From the NCBI GenBank assembly GCA_948664205.1, contig CAPNDH010000023.1:1-20841 (forward strand): DNA of 20,841 nt. Reading direction: 5' to 3'. The position numbers and the translations under genes are program-made. The notes beneath the pieces are model-generated. The model was not told where the DNA came from, ran no database searches, and saw only the letters and a program-made list of their open reading frames with translations. The stretch comes from an uncultured Clostridia bacterium (GTDB lineage Bacteria > Bacillota > Clostridia > TANB77 > CAG-508). Below are positions 14,349 to 20,841 of the stretch, in pieces (the first letter of the stretch is position 1; each line of letters opens with the position of its first letter).

Positions 14349-15050
14349 TTATAGTCTTCTTAGCTCTTTTAAACGTTGTTCATATGCCTTTTTTATATCT
14401 TCTTCAAATGCTATTTTGGGTTCTTCTATTCCTATTTTTTGTAATACTTTTCTTGTGAATTCTGGATTTAATATTAGTATTGGCCCTATTATATAAGTTG
14501 CTATGAAGTTGTTTTTTTGTATACCTTCTAAACTACTTTCTGGGTTTAAGCCTATTCCTTTTTCTACGTTTGCAAAATAGTTTTCTTCATTATTTCCATA
14601 GCCTTGTGTAAATTGACTTTTGAAACCTACTATTTCTATATCTTCATATCTTCCTATGAAGTTACTATTATGTCTTTTCATCATATTTCTTTTAGCGTAA
14701 ATATCAAATATTCCTAATGCTTCTATTTTGCTTCCATCTTCATTTTCTATATATTTTCCGAAAATTTCAAGTGCATTTCCTGTTATTAGGAATACTACAT
14801 TTTTTTCTATTAATTCCTCTATTCTTTGTTTATATGGCTTTAACTTTTCTATTACTTTTTCTTGCATTTTTTCTGTCATCGGTCCCATGTATATTAGGTC
14901 TACATTGTTTTTTATAAATGTAGGTTCCTCATTGAAACTTGTTTCTATGAAGTTTGCCTCTGGAATGCATTTTTTTAAATATTTCATGTTGCTTATGTCT
15001 CCATATAAATTACAGAATTCTGGAAATAATATTTCTATTGTTTTATTCAT
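14349..15050 (-). CDS. gatD: GatD-like amidotransferase subunit lacking catalytic residues, 233 aa
   Basis: GatD normally hydrolyses glutamine and passes ammonia to MurT, which amidates D-Glu in lipid II. The fold is clear: LFPEFCNLYGDISNMKYL near the start, GKYIENEDGSKIEALGIFD and YGNNEEN. However, compared with Staphylococcus aureus GatD as I recall it, the nucleophile Cys (Cys94, in TICGGYQ) is Thr90 here (LITGNALE), and the catalytic His (His189, in TYLHGP) is Ile188 (TYIIGP). The GGRTY substrate-site region is also replaced. So this subunit should not be a glutaminase; it may be structural or let MurT use free ammonia. It starts 17 bases after murT, with GGGAGAAAG upstream. Confidence 0.88.
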   Translation of the reverse strand: MNKTIEILFPEFCNLYGDISNMKYLKKCIPEANFIETSFNEEPTFIKNNVDLIYMGPMTEKMQEKVIEKLKPYKQRIEELIEKNVVFLITGNALEIFGKYIENEDGSKIEALGIFDIYAKRNMMKRHNSNFIGRYEDIEIVGFKSQFTQGYGNNEENYFANVEKGIGLNPESSLEGIQKNNFIATYIIGPILILNPEFTRKVLQKIGIEEPKIAFEEDIKKAYEQRLKELRRL

Positions 15051-15067
15051 CTCTTTCTCCCTTTTTA

Positions 15068-16438
15068 TTATTTTTCAAGTATTTTTTCTTCTACTTTTTT
15101 CTTTATTTGATTTTTTAGGTCTATTGAATATAAATCGTGCAGAATAAATACTTTGTCTATTCCTTCTAAATTCAATTTTTCTACTAAACTTATTTCATCA
15201 CGCTGATACACTATTTTTTCTTTTGGTATGTCTGCCATTTGTAACCTTACATATGTGTCTAAATACCTTGCTCCTGCTGTTAGTATTTGTTTTATACTTT
15301 CTGAATTCAGAAATTCGTAGTCTGTATCGTAGTGCCATGCTATGTTTTCTGAAGAATTTGCTGCTTCATGTAAGTCATCTAATAATACAAATACTGCTTT
15401 ATTTCCTTCTTCTTTCCTTACATAGTCAAATGCTCTTGAACATGCTATTGGGTTCATTCCTTTTGATAATTGTGTTATTATTTCTATATTTCTTACTTTT
15501 TCTTTGCTATACCTTGTATCTACTATTTTTTGCTTTTTTAATACTGGGTTTATTTGATTTCTTGTTAAACCTATTTCTTTTAATGCTGTTATTGTTGCTA
15601 ACATATTGTATATATTTATTATATTGTTATTTATTAGGTCATAGCTTTCTTCTTTTTCTTCATTCTTTATATACATTTTCATTTTATCAAAATCTATATT
15701 TGTTACTTCATAATTTATTTCAGGTAATTTAAAATCACATTTTGAGCAATGTGCTCTTCCTATGTGGTTATATCTTACAAAATCGTATTCTAACTTACTA
15801 TCACATTTTGGGCATACTGTTATATCTCTTACTATATTTTCGCATTTATCAGAATCTGTTTCTAACCTATCTATTCCGAAATATACTCTTTCATTTTCTG
15901 GTGCTAATCCTGCTACTATTAAGTCATCTCCATTTAAAATTAGTTTAGTTTCTTTTGGAATATTATTAGTTAAAATTCCTGATATAAATTCTGTATGTGC
16001 ATTTCTTTTTAATGAATCTCTAAATAAATTTGTACATACCAAATATGTTGGTGTTACATATGGGTATATTTTTACTGCACTTCTTTCATCTATTTCAAAT
16101 ACTGCTAATTCTTTCTTTTGATTTCCAAATAAGTTTGCTCCTTCTATTAAAGTTGAAGCTAAACCTGAGTTAATATTTGAACCTAAGTGGTTATCTATAA
16201 ACTCATACCCATTTTCTTTTAAGCAGTCTTCTATCATATTACATACTGTAGTTTTTCCATTCGTTCCTGTAACTCCTATTATTGTTTTTGGTTTATCTAT
16301 TCTTCCTAAAAAGTCTGGGCATAGGGTTACTGCAAGTTTTCCTGGAAAATATGTTGCATCTCTTCCTATTATTTTTAAAGCTATTCTTGATAGCTTTGCT
16401 AAATATAGTACTATATAAAACTTCAAATTCTTTTTCAT
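15068..16438 (-). CDS. murT: MurT-type Mur ligase (lipid II isoglutaminyl synthase), 456 aa
   Basis: The ligase subunit that uses ATP to turn the D-Glu of lipid II into D-isoglutamine, working at the cytoplasmic face of the membrane with GatD. The Mur-ligase P-loop GVTGTNGKTT is at 55-64. A zinc ribbon specific to MurT is formed by Cys209, Cys212, Cys231 and Cys234. The C-terminal DUF1727 domain is present; Asp371 in AWHYDTDYE is the likely match to the S. aureus MurT Asp that completes the amidotransferase triad. The N-terminus is amphipathic. The length matches the family's usual roughly 440 aa. An AGAGG site precedes the ATG. The ligase looks intact although its partner GatD does not. Confidence 0.95.
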   Translation of the reverse strand: MKKNLKFYIVLYLAKLSRIALKIIGRDATYFPGKLAVTLCPDFLGRIDKPKTIIGVTGTNGKTTVCNMIEDCLKENGYEFIDNHLGSNINSGLASTLIEGANLFGNQKKELAVFEIDERSAVKIYPYVTPTYLVCTNLFRDSLKRNAHTEFISGILTNNIPKETKLILNGDDLIVAGLAPENERVYFGIDRLETDSDKCENIVRDITVCPKCDSKLEYDFVRYNHIGRAHCSKCDFKLPEINYEVTNIDFDKMKMYIKNEEKEESYDLINNNIINIYNMLATITALKEIGLTRNQINPVLKKQKIVDTRYSKEKVRNIEIITQLSKGMNPIACSRAFDYVRKEEGNKAVFVLLDDLHEAANSSENIAWHYDTDYEFLNSESIKQILTAGARYLDTYVRLQMADIPKEKIVYQRDEISLVEKLNLEGIDKVFILHDLYSIDLKNQIKKKVEEKILEK

Positions 16439-16496
16439 AGTTTTTTACCTCTTTCTTTACTGTTATATTTTACATTTATTATTCATTTTTTTCAAT

Positions 16497-16530
16497 AGAA
16501 AACGGACATTTTTATAATGCCCGCTTTCTT
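16497..16530 (-). terminator. Terminator after the 79-aa gene
   Basis: An imperfect stem, AGAAAACGGACATT with AATGCCCGCTTTCT, with two mismatches. It is located just after the stop of the coiled-coil gene and before murT. Confidence 0.5.
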
Positions 16531-16533
16531 ATT

Positions 16534-16773
16534 TTATATTTTCGAACTTATTTTAAATAGTAAGTCCTCTATATTTGACATTCTCATTTCAAATACTTGA
16601 TTGGTCATGTCAGCTATTTTGTTGTATTCTTGCATTTTCATTAGTTTACTAATAATAGTAGAAAAATTCTTTTGTAAGTTTTCTGACAAATTAGTTTGTT
16701 CATTTTTTACTTCATTTAAAAGTTCATTTATTTCTTCGATTTGGTAATTTGCCACTGGATTTTCTTTATCCAT
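16534..16773 (-). CDS. Small coiled-coil protein, 79 aa
   Basis: The family is not recognised. The sequence is nearly all helical with heptad-like spacing of Ile, Leu and Met (YQIEEINELLNEVKNEQ, FSTIISKLMKMQEYNKI, FEMRMSNIEDLLFKIS), suggesting an oligomerising coiled coil in the cytoplasm. There is no membrane segment or Cys. The ATG at 16771-16773 is used because GAGGTGA lies 5 bases before it; an upstream GTG is part of that site. It has its own strong promoter, and a terminator separates it from murT, so it need not share that operon's role. Confidence 0.7.
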   Translation of the reverse strand: MDKENPVANYQIEEINELLNEVKNEQTNLSENLQKNFSTIISKLMKMQEYNKIADMTNQVFEMRMSNIEDLLFKISSKI

Positions 16774-16807
16774 AAAAATCACCTCTTCTTTGAATTATTA
16801 TGTTGAA

Positions 16808-16836
16808 ATAATATCATTATAATAAAAGCTTGTCAA
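16808..16836 (-). promoter_or_regulatory. Strong promoter for the 79-aa gene
   Basis: On the minus strand a perfect TTGACA (16831-16836), 17 bases and TATTAT (16808-16813), about 35 bases before the start codon. Confidence 0.75.
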
Positions 16837-16870
16837 TAGTTTTGAGAAAATTTGTTGCATTTTAAAGGTA

Positions 16871-16900
16871 TTGCTTTTTTTACATAATATGTGTTATAAT
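16871..16900 (+). promoter_or_regulatory. Promoter for the 112-aa gene
   Basis: TTGCTT (16871-16876), 18 bases and a perfect TATAAT (16895-16900), about 61 bases before the start. Confidence 0.55.
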
Positions 16901-16961
16901 ATTAATATACTATATATTTTTTATAATACACATACATAATCAATTTTAAGGAGGACATCTT

Positions 16962-17300
16962 ATGAAAAATTATCCCGCAACAATTAGCGATCCAAATAGT
17001 AGGGTTTGCTTTGTTTATGAAAACAAAGATTATAGACTTACTAACAACATTCGAGAGTTACCTCGGATAAAGCGCTCTTATGAACGACTTTTGCAGGAAA
17101 ATAACATTCACTATGAAATCAAAGATGGTGAATGTGAAATCTATCCGGAAGAATATGAAACAGAGCAATTAACTTTTCCAGTATATGCTTTTCACCCTTT
17201 AAAAGGGACCTATGTTCTGTGTGAAAATGCACGTACTGAATCCTTCCCTACAAAAGCTACTATAGAAAGGGCTGAACTTTTACTAATAAGCTTGTTATGA
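16962..17300 (+). CDS. Unknown protein with atypical codon use, 112 aa
   Basis: I do not recognise this protein. It has no signal peptide or membrane helix and is mixed in composition, with several Tyr, Glu and Arg residues. Visible landmarks are FVYENKDYRLTNNIRELPRI near the start, a YEIKDGECEIYPEEYE acidic middle and a FHPLKGTYVL segment. An AAGGAGGA site lies about 7 bases before the ATG, so translation should be strong. It uses CGA, CGG and CGC for Arg, and CCG and CCC for Pro, whereas neighbours use mostly AGA and CCA or CCT. The local base composition is also less AT-rich, hinting at acquisition from another genome. It is monocistronic and converges on aspS. Confidence 0.7.
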   Translation: MKNYPATISDPNSRVCFVYENKDYRLTNNIRELPRIKRSYERLLQENNIHYEIKDGECEIYPEEYETEQLTFPVYAFHPLKGTYVLCENARTESFPTKATIERAELLLISLL

Positions 17301-17348
17301 TCTTAATCCAGTAATGTGTATTAAAATCAATAGGTTATGTATAACCTT

Positions 17349-17382
17349 AAAAGAGCCATATTCCTAAGAATATGGCTCTTTT
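17349..17382. terminator. Bidirectional terminator between 112-aa gene and aspS
   Basis: A perfect 15-bp stem (AAAAGAGCCATATTC and its complement) with a CTAA loop and A/T runs at both ends. An extra small palindrome AGGTTAT-GT-ATAACCT (17332-17347) lies just before. Confidence 0.9.
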
Positions 17383-17385
17383 ATC

Positions 17386-19146
17386 TTAATCTTCTATTAA
17401 TTTTATATGCACATCTCTTAATTGTTCTTCTGTTACCCTACTTGGTGCTCCCATAAGTACATCTCTTGCTTTTTTATTTTTTGGGAATGCTATTATTTCT
17501 CTTAGGTTGTCTTCATTTGTCATTAACATTATCATTCTATCTACACCTGGTGCTGCACCTGCGTGTGGAGGTGTTCCATATTGGAATGCGTTATATAATG
17601 CTCCAAATCTTGTTTCTACTTCTTTTTCACTGTAGCCTGCTATTTCGAAGGCTTTTACCATTAACTCTGGGTCGTGGTTTCTTACTGCTCCTGATGCCAT
17701 TTCGTAGCCATTACATACAACATCATATTGGTATGCTAATATATCTAATGGGTTCATTTCTTTTAAAGCTTGCATTCCACCTTGTGGCATTGAGAATGGA
17801 TTGTGGTTAAAGTCTATTTTGTCTTCATCTTCATTATATTCATACATTGGGAAGTCTACTATAAAGCAGAAACGATATTCATCTTTTTCTATTAAATCTA
17901 AACGTTTTCCTAGTTCTATACGTACTAAACCTGCTATTTTTTGAGCTGTTTTAAATTCGTCTGCTATGAAGAATAAGCTATCTCCTATTTTTGCTTCTAG
18001 TTTTTCTTCTAAATTCTTTTTAACTTCTTCTGTTACAAATTTAGCAATTCCACCTACTGGTCCTTCTTCAGTTAGTTTTACCCATGCTAAACCTTTTGCT
18101 CCTGCTTCCTCTACTGCAAATTCTGTCATGTTATCAAAGAATTTTCTTCCTTGCTCTGCTCCATTTGGAACTACTATAGCTTTTATTGTTTTATCTTTAA
18201 ATGCGTTAAACTCTGTATTTTCAAAAATAGTTGTAGCATCTTGTATTATAAGTGGGTTTCTTAGGTCTGGCTTATCTATTCCGTATTTTTCCATTGCTTC
18301 TTTATATGGAATTCTTAAAAATGGTGCTTCATCTACTTTCCAGTTTGTAAAATGTTTAAAGGCACTTGTAAATATTTCTTCTAGTACTGCCAAGACTTCT
18401 TCTTGGGTTGCAAAACTCATTTCAAAGTCTAATTGATAGAATTCCCCTGGTGCTCTATCTGCACGTGGGTCTTCATCTCTAAAACATGGTGCTAGTTGGA
18501 AATACTTATTAAATCCTGATACCATTAGTAGTTGCTTAAATTGTTGTGGTGCTTGTGGAAGTGCATAAAATTCACCTGCGTGTAATCTACTTGGTACTAA
18601 AAAGTCCCTTGCTCCTTCTGGTGATGAGTTTGCAAGTATTGGTGTTTGAATTTCTGTAAATCCCATTTCATCCATTTTGTCTCTTAAAAATTTTAGAACT
18701 TTTGAACGAAGTAGAATATTTTTATGTATTTTATCATTTCTTAAGTCTAAAAATCTGTATTGTAGTCTTAAGTCTTCTTTTACTTGTGAAATATCTGCTT
18801 TTTCTGAGTTTACTTCAAATGGAAGTACATTTTTACATTTTCCAAGCATTTCTATTTTGTTTGCTTTTATTTCTATTTCACCTGTTGGAATTTTTAAGTT
18901 TTTATTTGAACGTTCTAGAACTTCTCCATCCACAGATATTACACATTCTGTTACTAACTCTTCGCTGTTTACATTTGCTTCTTCATTTATAACTATTTGA
19001 GTTATACCAAACTCATCTCTTAAATCTATAAATTTCATAGCTCCTAGGTTTCTTATTCTTTGAACCCAGCCTGCTAGCTTTACTTCTTCTCCTACATTTT
19101 TGATATTTAGTTCTCCACATGTGTGGTTTCTGTATTTATTTTCCAT
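17386..19146 (-). CDS. aspS: Aspartyl-tRNA synthetase, 586 aa
   Basis: A class IIb synthetase that charges tRNA-Asp. An N-terminal OB-fold binds the anticodon (VKLAGWVQRIRNLGAMKFID). Then comes the catalytic core with QAPQQFKQLLMVSGF, motif 2 as CFRDEDPRADRAPGEFYQLD and motif 3 as GVDRMIMLMTNEDNLREIIAF. The bacterial GAD insert lies between, at about residues 290-420. The length is normal for bacterial AspRS. PRADRAPGEFYQLD and HNPFSMPQGGM mark a sub-class common in clostridia. Because an AsnRS is encoded nearby, this enzyme is probably discriminating, charging only tRNA-Asp, though this cannot be proven from sequence. GGGGGAA precedes the ATG, and there is no T-box in the short leader. Confidence 0.97.
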   Translation of the reverse strand: MENKYRNHTCGELNIKNVGEEVKLAGWVQRIRNLGAMKFIDLRDEFGITQIVINEEANVNSEELVTECVISVDGEVLERSNKNLKIPTGEIEIKANKIEMLGKCKNVLPFEVNSEKADISQVKEDLRLQYRFLDLRNDKIHKNILLRSKVLKFLRDKMDEMGFTEIQTPILANSSPEGARDFLVPSRLHAGEFYALPQAPQQFKQLLMVSGFNKYFQLAPCFRDEDPRADRAPGEFYQLDFEMSFATQEEVLAVLEEIFTSAFKHFTNWKVDEAPFLRIPYKEAMEKYGIDKPDLRNPLIIQDATTIFENTEFNAFKDKTIKAIVVPNGAEQGRKFFDNMTEFAVEEAGAKGLAWVKLTEEGPVGGIAKFVTEEVKKNLEEKLEAKIGDSLFFIADEFKTAQKIAGLVRIELGKRLDLIEKDEYRFCFIVDFPMYEYNEDEDKIDFNHNPFSMPQGGMQALKEMNPLDILAYQYDVVCNGYEMASGAVRNHDPELMVKAFEIAGYSEKEVETRFGALYNAFQYGTPPHAGAAPGVDRMIMLMTNEDNLREIIAFPKNKKARDVLMGAPSRVTEEQLRDVHIKLIED

Positions 19147-19192
19147 TTAAAGTTCCCCCTTTAAAGTATTTAAGTCCTTAAAATCTTTTTAA

Positions 19193-19221
19193 ATTATACA
19201 TTCTTATAATTTAAAAGTCAA
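19193..19221 (-). promoter_or_regulatory. Promoter of aspS
   Basis: On the minus strand, TTGACT (19216-19221), 17 bases and a perfect TATAAT (19193-19198), about 47 bases before the start codon. The leader is too short for a T-box. Confidence 0.75.
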
Positions 19222-19325
19222 TGAAAGCTTCGTAAGTTTTACATTTTTTCTTGCTTTTTAGCTATTAATATAGTATAATGCTTTATAACTTATTAACATA
19301 TAAATTATCAAAGGAGGATTTTTCT

Positions 19326-19859
19326 ATGATAAAAAAATTTAAGAATTGGTATAATAATTTATTATCTTTTCAGAAAGCTCGGTTTTGGTCAGTAGTTATA
19401 GGTATTATACTTTATATTATTTTGGTCTTTATATCTATATTAAGAGTTACTGATTTAAACAGTTTGTTTTTATATATTTTTTTTATTTTACCACTTACTC
19501 CTTTAGGAATCATCTTTTGGGTCGCAGTAGAAACTATAGATAAAGAAGCTAGTTATAATCTTAAAAAAAAGTATAAAGATGCAGAAGATGAAATTAATGT
19601 TTGGTTTGATTCTACTTGTAGTAACTGCGTCAAGTTAAATATTAAATCTACTGAAAGTTCTGCTGAAATTTTATACTATTATCATAGTAAACATCTTTCA
19701 GTAAATTCTTTTTATGTAGAAAGAGAAAAATCTATATCAGGCGAAAAGACTAAGTATTATATTTATGCAGATTGTGAAGGTAAGGAAGATAGAGTAATAT
19801 TTCCAAAAGAAATTACAAATGCTGAATATATTTTAGCAAGTTTTGCACTTGCTAATTAA
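19326..19859 (+). CDS. Two-TM membrane protein of unknown function, 177 aa
   Basis: A membrane protein with two N-terminal helices (about residues 20-41, SVVIGIILYIILVFISIL, and 50-70, LFLYIFFILPLTPLGIIFWV), followed by a cytoplasmic-type soluble domain of about 100 residues. That domain has a CSNC pair, then a beta-rich EILYYYHSKHLSVNSFYVE stretch and ends in ILASFALAN. The family is not recognised. The ATG at 19326 is set by AAGGAGG 8 bases upstream; a longer frame to 19278 lacks such a site. It is divergent from aspS and followed by a strong terminator before asnS, so it is a single gene. Confidence 0.75.
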   Translation: MIKKFKNWYNNLLSFQKARFWSVVIGIILYIILVFISILRVTDLNSLFLYIFFILPLTPLGIIFWVAVETIDKEASYNLKKKYKDAEDEINVWFDSTCSNCVKLNIKSTESSAEILYYYHSKHLSVNSFYVEREKSISGEKTKYYIYADCEGKEDRVIFPKEITNAEYILASFALAN

Positions 19860-19909
19860 AAAAGTAAAAAGCACTAAGTATCATAATATTTAGTGCTTTT
19901 TACTTTTTT
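19858..19909. terminator. Terminator before asnS
   Basis: A perfect 20-bp stem (19858-19877 with 19890-19909) with a 12-base loop and T6. Its left arm overlaps the stop codon of the two-TM gene. Confidence 0.9.
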
Positions 19910-19912
19910 CTC

Positions 19913-19941
19913 TTGTTTTATAGTGTTTATTGTTGTATAAT
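19913..19941 (+). promoter_or_regulatory. Promoter of asnS
   Basis: TTGTTT (19913-19918), 17 bases and a perfect TATAAT (19936-19941), 50 bases before the asnS start. No T-box is present between. Confidence 0.65.
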
Positions 19942-19991
19942 TCTTTTAAATTGCAAAATACTTATATTAGGAGAAAGGAAAGTAATTTATT

Positions 19992-20841
19992 ATGGAAAAT
20001 ATTTTAGTAAAAGATTTATATAGAAATACTGAAAAGTATTCTGGCAAAGAAATTAAAGTTTCTGGTTGGGTTAGAACTGTTAGAGATTCTAAAACTTTCG
20101 GATTTATTGAGTTAAATGATGGTTCATTCTTTAAAAATGTTCAAATTGTTTTTGACAATAACTTAAGTAATTTTGATGATATTTGTAAGTTAAGCATAAG
20201 TTCTTCAATTATTGTTAGTGGCACACTTGTAGTTACTGAAAATGCTAAGCAACCTTTTGAAATAAAAGCAAGTGGTATTGAAGTTTTTGATATAGCTGAT
20301 AGTGATTACCCACTTCAAAAGAAAAGACATACTTTTGAATATTTAAGAACTATTTCATACTTACGCCCTAGAACAAATACTTTTAATGCAGTATTTAGAG
20401 TTCGTAGTGTACTTTCATATGCTATACACAAGTTCTTTCAAGAAAGAGGCTTTGTATATGTTCATACACCACTTATCACTTCTAGCGACTGTGAAGGTGC
20501 AGGAGAAATGTTTACAGTTTCAACTTTAGACTTAGAAAATGTTCCTAAAAATGAAGATGGAAGTGTTGATTATTCAAAAGATTTCTTTGGTAAAAATTCT
20601 CACTTAACCGTTAGTGGGCAATTAGATGTTGAAAACTATGCTTTTGCATTTAGAAATGTTTATACTTTTGGTCCAACTTTTAGAGCTGAAAATTCTAATA
20701 CTGTAAAACATGCTGCTGAGTTCTGGATGATTGAGCCTGAGATATGTTTTGCTAATTTAGAAGATGATATGGACCTAGCTGAAGATATGATTAAATATAT
20801 AATTTCATATGTTTTAGAAAATGCTCCTGAAGAAATGGAAT
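19992..20841 (+). CDS. asnS: Asparaginyl-tRNA synthetase, 5' part
   Basis: A class IIb synthetase that charges tRNA-Asn; the gene runs off the right edge after 283 codons. The N-terminal OB-fold reads VSGWVRTVRDSKTFGFIELN. The start of the core shows YLRPRTNTFNAVFRVRS, FVYVHTPLITSSDCEGAGE, LTVSGQLDVENYAFAF and motif 2 as FGPTFRAENSNTVKHAAEFW, all diagnostic for AsnRS rather than AspRS. A GGAGAAAGG site precedes the ATG. Its presence suggests direct Asn-tRNA formation, so the Gat transamidation route is not needed for Asn. Confidence 0.96.
   Translation, partial: MENILVKDLYRNTEKYSGKEIKVSGWVRTVRDSKTFGFIELNDGSFFKNVQIVFDNNLSNFDDICKLSISSSIIVSGTLVVTENAKQPFEIKASGIEVFDIADSDYPLQKKRHTFEYLRTISYLRPRTNTFNAVFRVRSVLSYAIHKFFQERGFVYVHTPLITSSDCEGAGEMFTVSTLDLENVPKNEDGSVDYSKDFFGKNSHLTVSGQLDVENYAFAFRNVYTFGPTFRAENSNTVKHAAEFWMIEPEICFANLEDDMDLAEDMIKYIISYVLENAPEEME

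Noticed and set aside
19147..19325. A T-box or other riboswitch in front of aspS.
   Set aside because: The promoter lies about 47 bases from the start codon, leaving no room for a T-box.
1..20841. CRISPR array, prophage or integrase gene.
   Set aside because: No regularly spaced repeats and no phage or recombinase proteins are visible.

Overview
The window looks like the chromosome of a low-GC Firmicute of the Clostridia type. It is very AT-rich and has strong Shine-Dalgarno sites, many hairpin-plus-T-run terminators, a T-box leader, MurT/GatD-type peptidoglycan genes, split half-size TauE-type transporters and a clostridial-style pseudopilin. No phage, CRISPR or complete transposon is visible. 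Most genes are on the minus strand. The exact genus cannot be read from the sequence.

Layout, left to right. Positions 1-560 hold the 5' end of a minus-strand pseudopilin and a plus-strand XRE-type regulator, closed by a perfect bidirectional terminator. ileS (type-2-like isoleucyl-tRNA synthetase) occupies 572-3730 on the minus strand. From 3731 to about 6680 there is a segment flanked by two roughly 58-60 bp direct repeats. It contains a 69-aa unknown gene, a frameshifted helical-repeat/transglutaminase-like gene, a DUF1653 gene and two tRNA fragments (fMet-like and Lys-like). Beyond it, at 6685-6950, is a T-box riboswitch with an apparent AUC (Ile) specifier; its natural target, ileS, now lies about 3 kb downstream. 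Next come a tandem pair of HAD hydrolases and murI (7082-9358, minus), then two plus-strand genes: a Cys-rich beta-sandwich protein and a membrane-anchored surface protein with a perfect consensus promoter.

From 11241 to 12255 there are a 48-aa membrane miniprotein and two half-size TauE/SafE-type transporters separated by an inverted-repeat element. At 12382-12607 lies a 226-bp element with perfect 23-bp terminal inverted repeats. A NifS-like cysteine desulfurase with a one-base frameshift near its start follows (12643-13783). Then comes a cell-wall cluster: a small membrane protein, gatD and murT (13935-16438). A 79-aa coiled-coil protein, a 112-aa protein with unusual codon use, aspS (minus), a two-TM protein (plus) and the 5' part of asnS (plus, runs off the end) finish the window.

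Two themes recur: aminoacyl-tRNA synthetases (ileS, aspS, asnS) and D-glutamate handling in peptidoglycan (MurI makes D-Glu; MurT/GatD amidates it in lipid II). The most unusual points are that this GatD has lost both catalytic residues of a glutaminase, and that an Ile T-box has apparently been parted from ileS by a repeat-flanked segment. Two genes each carry a single-base frameshift, which may be real decay or assembly error.
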